From the NCBI GenBank assembly GCA_015183035.1, contig JACZZP010000001.1:1860001-1924000 (forward strand): 64,000 nucleotides of DNA. The letters run 5' to 3'. The notes under the pieces are model-generated. The model did not search any database. It worked only from the letters and a program-made list of their open reading frames with translations, and was not told the DNA's origin. The position numbers and the translations under genes were made by a program. Each line of letters starts with the position of its first letter. Within the stretch, counting starts at the first letter, position 1. This document shows, one piece after another, positions 61,114-64,000 of the stretch. Source of the stretch: Meloidogyne chitwoodi. Taxonomy: Eukaryota > Nematoda > Chromadorea > Rhabditida > Meloidogynidae.

Positions 61114-61544
61114 AAATTATATTTCTTTTCAAAGGAAACATTCTGTTTCACATAAAAATAGAAAATAGAAAAAATGAGTAAAAAATTGTGAATGTTTTGA
61201 TATAAATATTTATTTAACAATGTAGACAAATAATTACTTTTCCTATTAATTATTATTTTTAAAAAATTCAAAACAATTAAGACAAATATATTTATTAGTT
61301 TACATAAATAAAAGCACATTTCTATTAGAATATTATTTAATTAATTAAAATTATCTAAAATATTTCTTTAACCAAATATAATATAAATTTATTTATTAAA
61401 TTAAATCTAAACAAAAAATATAAATAAAAATTAATTTATAAATTTGTTTAGAAATTAACAAATTATTTGTCAGCTTTTAATTAATTTTCTTAAATATAAA
61501 TATAAAATAAATTATATAAAAGTATATTAATTATAAAAATATAT
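61114..61544. other. convergent AT-rich spacer
   Basis: The space between the 3' ends of the lysine-rich secreted gene and the clarin-like gene. Only A/T low complexity was seen. A 69-codon minus-strand open stretch here has no splice or family support. Confidence 0.5.
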
Positions 61545-62540
61545 TTAATATATAAAAACATTATTGTTTATTTTTGTTTTTTCACATTTTGGAATTTTTA
61601 CAACATTACCACGTAACATAAAAAAAACTAATATAAGAGTAAATGTTTGGCTGACAAATGCAGCAATCATTAAAACAAATGAAAATCCATAGCTGTAAAA
61701 ATTTAAAAAAAAATATCAAAAAAAATTTTAAAATCTATAAATTTTTTATTTTAAAATTATAATTATCAAAATTCTAATAATAATAATATTATTAAAATAA
61801 TTAAAAATTAATACAAACTGTGTGCAATTTTCTGAAGAAAATCCTGCAGCATTTTCTTCCGGTAAAAGCACATTATAACGAATTTTTGTTAAAAATTGAT
61901 AATGAAAGATTAATAAACAAAAACCATAGGCAACAGCTGAGAATAAAAAAAAATAATTTTAGAAAATTTTTTAAAATTTATTACCTGATAAAACAGACCA
62001 AAGACAAATTCCTAAAGGCCCTAATGCTGTTCTTTCATTTTTTGAATCATTAAATAATGTAGCATTTTTTAATGAAACAAAAATGCCTGTTAAATTCCAT
62101 AAAAAACCAAGTCCAGTTGCGAATAAAATTCCAAACCAAATATGTTTATCAATAAATGCTACACCAATGCGTATTTCATCGAAAACTATAAAAATAATTA
62201 ACAAAAATTATTAAAAAAATTTATATATTCAACTTGAGAAATGCTTTCTATGAGGACCAAATGGCCAATTAAGTTGTCTAACACCATGAAACAAACCACT
62301 ATTCATTTGATTAATTTTTGAAGTTGTTCCATTTCTTGTTAATGAATCAGCAAAGATCTGAATATATTTTTTTAGATTTTTTAAATTTATTTTTATTAAA
62401 TAAAAAAACAAAATAAATAAATTTTCCAAACAAACCCAAAAATCAGTAAGAATTGAAGATAATGCAAAGGCTAATGAAAGTGTTAAAAGAAGAAGAGAAC
62501 TCAAAATAATTAATCTATCTCCAATAATAAAAGTTTTCAT
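61545..62540 (-). CDS. clarin-like four-transmembrane protein
   Basis: Five-exon gene for a four-helix membrane protein. Helix 1 lies in LIILSSLLLLTLSLAFALSSIL. The first loop is RNGTTSKINQMNSGLFHGVRQLNWPFGP. Helix 2 is in HIWFGILFATGLGFLWNLTG. A loop ERTALGPLGICLWSVLSG with helix 3 (AVAYGFCLLIFHY) follows. LLPEENAAGFSS precedes helix 4, FSFVLMIAAFVSQTFTLILVF. A short basic tail with PKCEKTK ends at the stop 61545-61547. The GLF-G loop pattern and the GPLGICLW block before helix 3 resemble clarins (claudin-like superfamily, sensory cells). Assignment is moderate; a generic claudin-like protein is the alternative. Confidence 0.6.
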
Positions 62541-62854
62541 TATTATTTTTATTTAATTTTACATAATTAATTTACTTAGAGAAAAATTAAATATAATTTT
62601 ATCGATGCGAAAAAAAATAAATAAACTATTTTTTTAATAGCCTTGACCCTTATTTTTCACACATAGTTATATACATACCTATATATTATATTATATCAAA
62701 AACAAGATAGAAAAGCATTAAAAAAATAAATAATTAATTTTATTAATGAAAATTGTAAAGATTTTATTTTAAAATTTTTTTATATTTAAATATTTACTTG
62801 TATATAATTAAGTTATATTTGAAAATTAAATTAACAAAATTTAATTTAACATTT
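62541..62854. other. AT-rich spacer
   Basis: Between PPP4R2 and the clarin-like gene, both on the minus strand. A/T-rich, with one mixed patch near 62640-62700 that may belong to the clarin-like promoter. No X-box seen. Confidence 0.45.
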
Positions 62855-64000
62855 TTAAAGGTTATCGTCTTCTAATAATTTTGTCTCACATTCTCCATCG
62901 TCTTTATCTTCATCATTGGAAGTTATAGTATTTGCCTCTTCTTTTATATTTGAAGTTCCGACAACTGAGGATTGTTCTTCTTTTTGCTCTGAAACTCTTG
63001 TTGTTGTTGTTATATTTAATTTATTAATTGTTTCATTATTTTCAATTTTTATACCATTTTGAGATTTTGCCCTCTTCTTTGTCAATGGTTCATCCATTTC
63101 ATCAATCTGATTTCATTAAATAATTTTATCAAATTGATATAAATATTAAAAATATATTTACTTACACTAACAATAAAGTTACTTTCTACTGGCACAGAAA
63201 TATCATCTTCTATACCGATTGTTGCTTCATCATCTGCTCCTATCAAATTAATATTTTATTATAATACGAAAGTCATAAATTGGAATTTTTAGTTAAAATA
63301 TTTTTTAGTTAACTCAAGAAGTTAAAATTTATGTATATATTTAAAAAATTACAAAAATTCTCTATTTTCAATTTATATCAAAAAAGATTTTAACAACAAA
63401 CCAGTAATTCTAATGCCATCCTCCGTAATTGTTGTCATCTTAAAAAAAGCAAAAATGTTTCTAAGAAAGCATTTTTTAAATTTGTAAATATACCACATTT
63501 ATATTTTTCTCCAAAGCTCGTAAGAAAACACCCGTTCGATTGTAATGTTTATTTGGTTCAATTAAAAGCTCACTAAGTCTGAAATATTTTTTTATTTAAT
63601 TTTTTAATTAATTTGCACCGTTGAATAGTGAAAGGAGTACCACAAAACTCTTTAGCTTTACTCATGATAAATTCCTTAAGATTAGCAATCTCCTTATCAT
63701 TAATCAACTCCTCCTTCTTATAATCGTCTTTTTGCTGTTCAGCCTCAATTAAATGCATTCTATCCATAACAGCCTAAAAAACCTTCGTTTTCCCTCAAAA
63801 AATTTAAGTACCTGTAATTTCCAAATAAATGCATTTCGAAATAATTCCCAAGGAAAAAAAGGACGACCAGTGTTAGAAATAAGTTCAAAAAATTCATCAA
63901 TAAGTGGATCATTGGAACGGCTAATTTCTGCTGTGGAATTAATTTCCCATTCCTAGAATAGATGATTTAATAAACTTTTGTTCGAATATTTTTGATTACA
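62855..64000 (-). CDS. ppfr-2: protein phosphatase 4 regulatory subunit 2 (5' end cut)
   Basis: Regulatory subunit that directs the PP4 phosphatase in DNA repair and centrosome work. Exons read from right: EWEINSTAEISRSNDPLIDEF, TGRPFFPWELFRNAFIWKLQ (the family's TGxxxFPWxxF...K block), AVMDRMHLIEAEQQ, FCGTPFTIQRLSELLIEPN and HYNRTGVFLRALEKNINVV, the hallmark ERLCELLxxPxxxY...KFLRAxEKNxxVV. The rest is acidic and disordered, with a basic KKRAK nuclear-signal-like site, ending LLEDDNL. The first visible exon ends in an acceptor at 63953-63956, so the start lies beyond the window. Confidence 0.85.

Overview
The window reads as nuclear DNA of a nematode, most likely a plant-parasitic root-knot type (Meloidogyne-like); the genus is inference. 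It is extremely AT-rich, and genes are cut by many short introns with GT...AG borders and T/A-only interiors. The proteins recognised are nematode-typical: transition-zone cilia proteins with DAF-19/RFX X-boxes, GT92 and GT11 glycosyltransferases, divergent ionotropic receptors, a CK1 kinase and a soluble tyrosine phosphatase-like protein. Several small genes start with a signal peptide. No operon, rRNA, convincing tRNA or CRISPR array was seen.

Layout. 0.45-7.9 kb (-): RPGRIP1L/MKS-5. One of its introns holds a small secreted-protein gene on the opposite strand. Another holds a TATA box, a signal-peptide ORF and 23 perfect copies of a 15-bp repeat. 8.2 kb: foldback element. 8.8-10.2 kb (-): tyrosine phosphatase-like protein with Cys to Ser in the active site. 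10.9-12.6 kb (+): eIF4A-III. 13.0-17.6 kb (-): two tandem ionotropic-receptor genes, the first with a Merlin-like transposon in an intron. 18.1-19.06 kb (+): unknown gene, tail to tail with a GT92 glycosyltransferase (19.06-21.3 kb, -). 22.1-23.3 kb (+): NEK-like kinase. 23.3-26.5 kb: two small secreted proteins and an EGF-like membrane protein. 26.7-36.6 kb: three GT11 (alpha-1,2-fucosyltransferase-like) genes, with TMEM237/JBTS-14 and a CK1 kinase between copies 2 and 3. 37.5-41.2 kb (-): dimethylglycine/sarcosine dehydrogenase. 41.6-45.7 kb (-): exocyst SEC8/EXOC4. 46.0-51.9 kb (-): signal peptide-bearing poly(A) polymerase-like protein interrupted by a MITE. 52-54.8 kb: gene-poor, with a 625-bp MITE. 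54.8-58.06 kb (+): TTD14-like P-loop ATPase with a dead mariner in its first intron. 59.25-61.1 kb (+): secreted lysine-rich protein. 61.5-62.5 kb (-): clarin-like four-TM protein. 62.9 kb to the right edge (-): PPP4R2, 5' end outside the window.

Three themes tie the region together. First, two cilia transition-zone genes each carry a perfect X-box close to the start codon. Second, at least five foldback elements with long terminal inverted repeats are flanked by direct repeats of 8 bp (one of 8-9 bp), which points to a Merlin-like transposition machinery; three of them share an unusual TTCGA...CTCG...TCGAA palindrome. Third, there is recent local remodelling: a 330-bp identical tract between inverted GT11 genes, a perfect minisatellite, and a MITE inside a coding exon. 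Exon borders were read by eye, so gene ends are firmer than internal borders.
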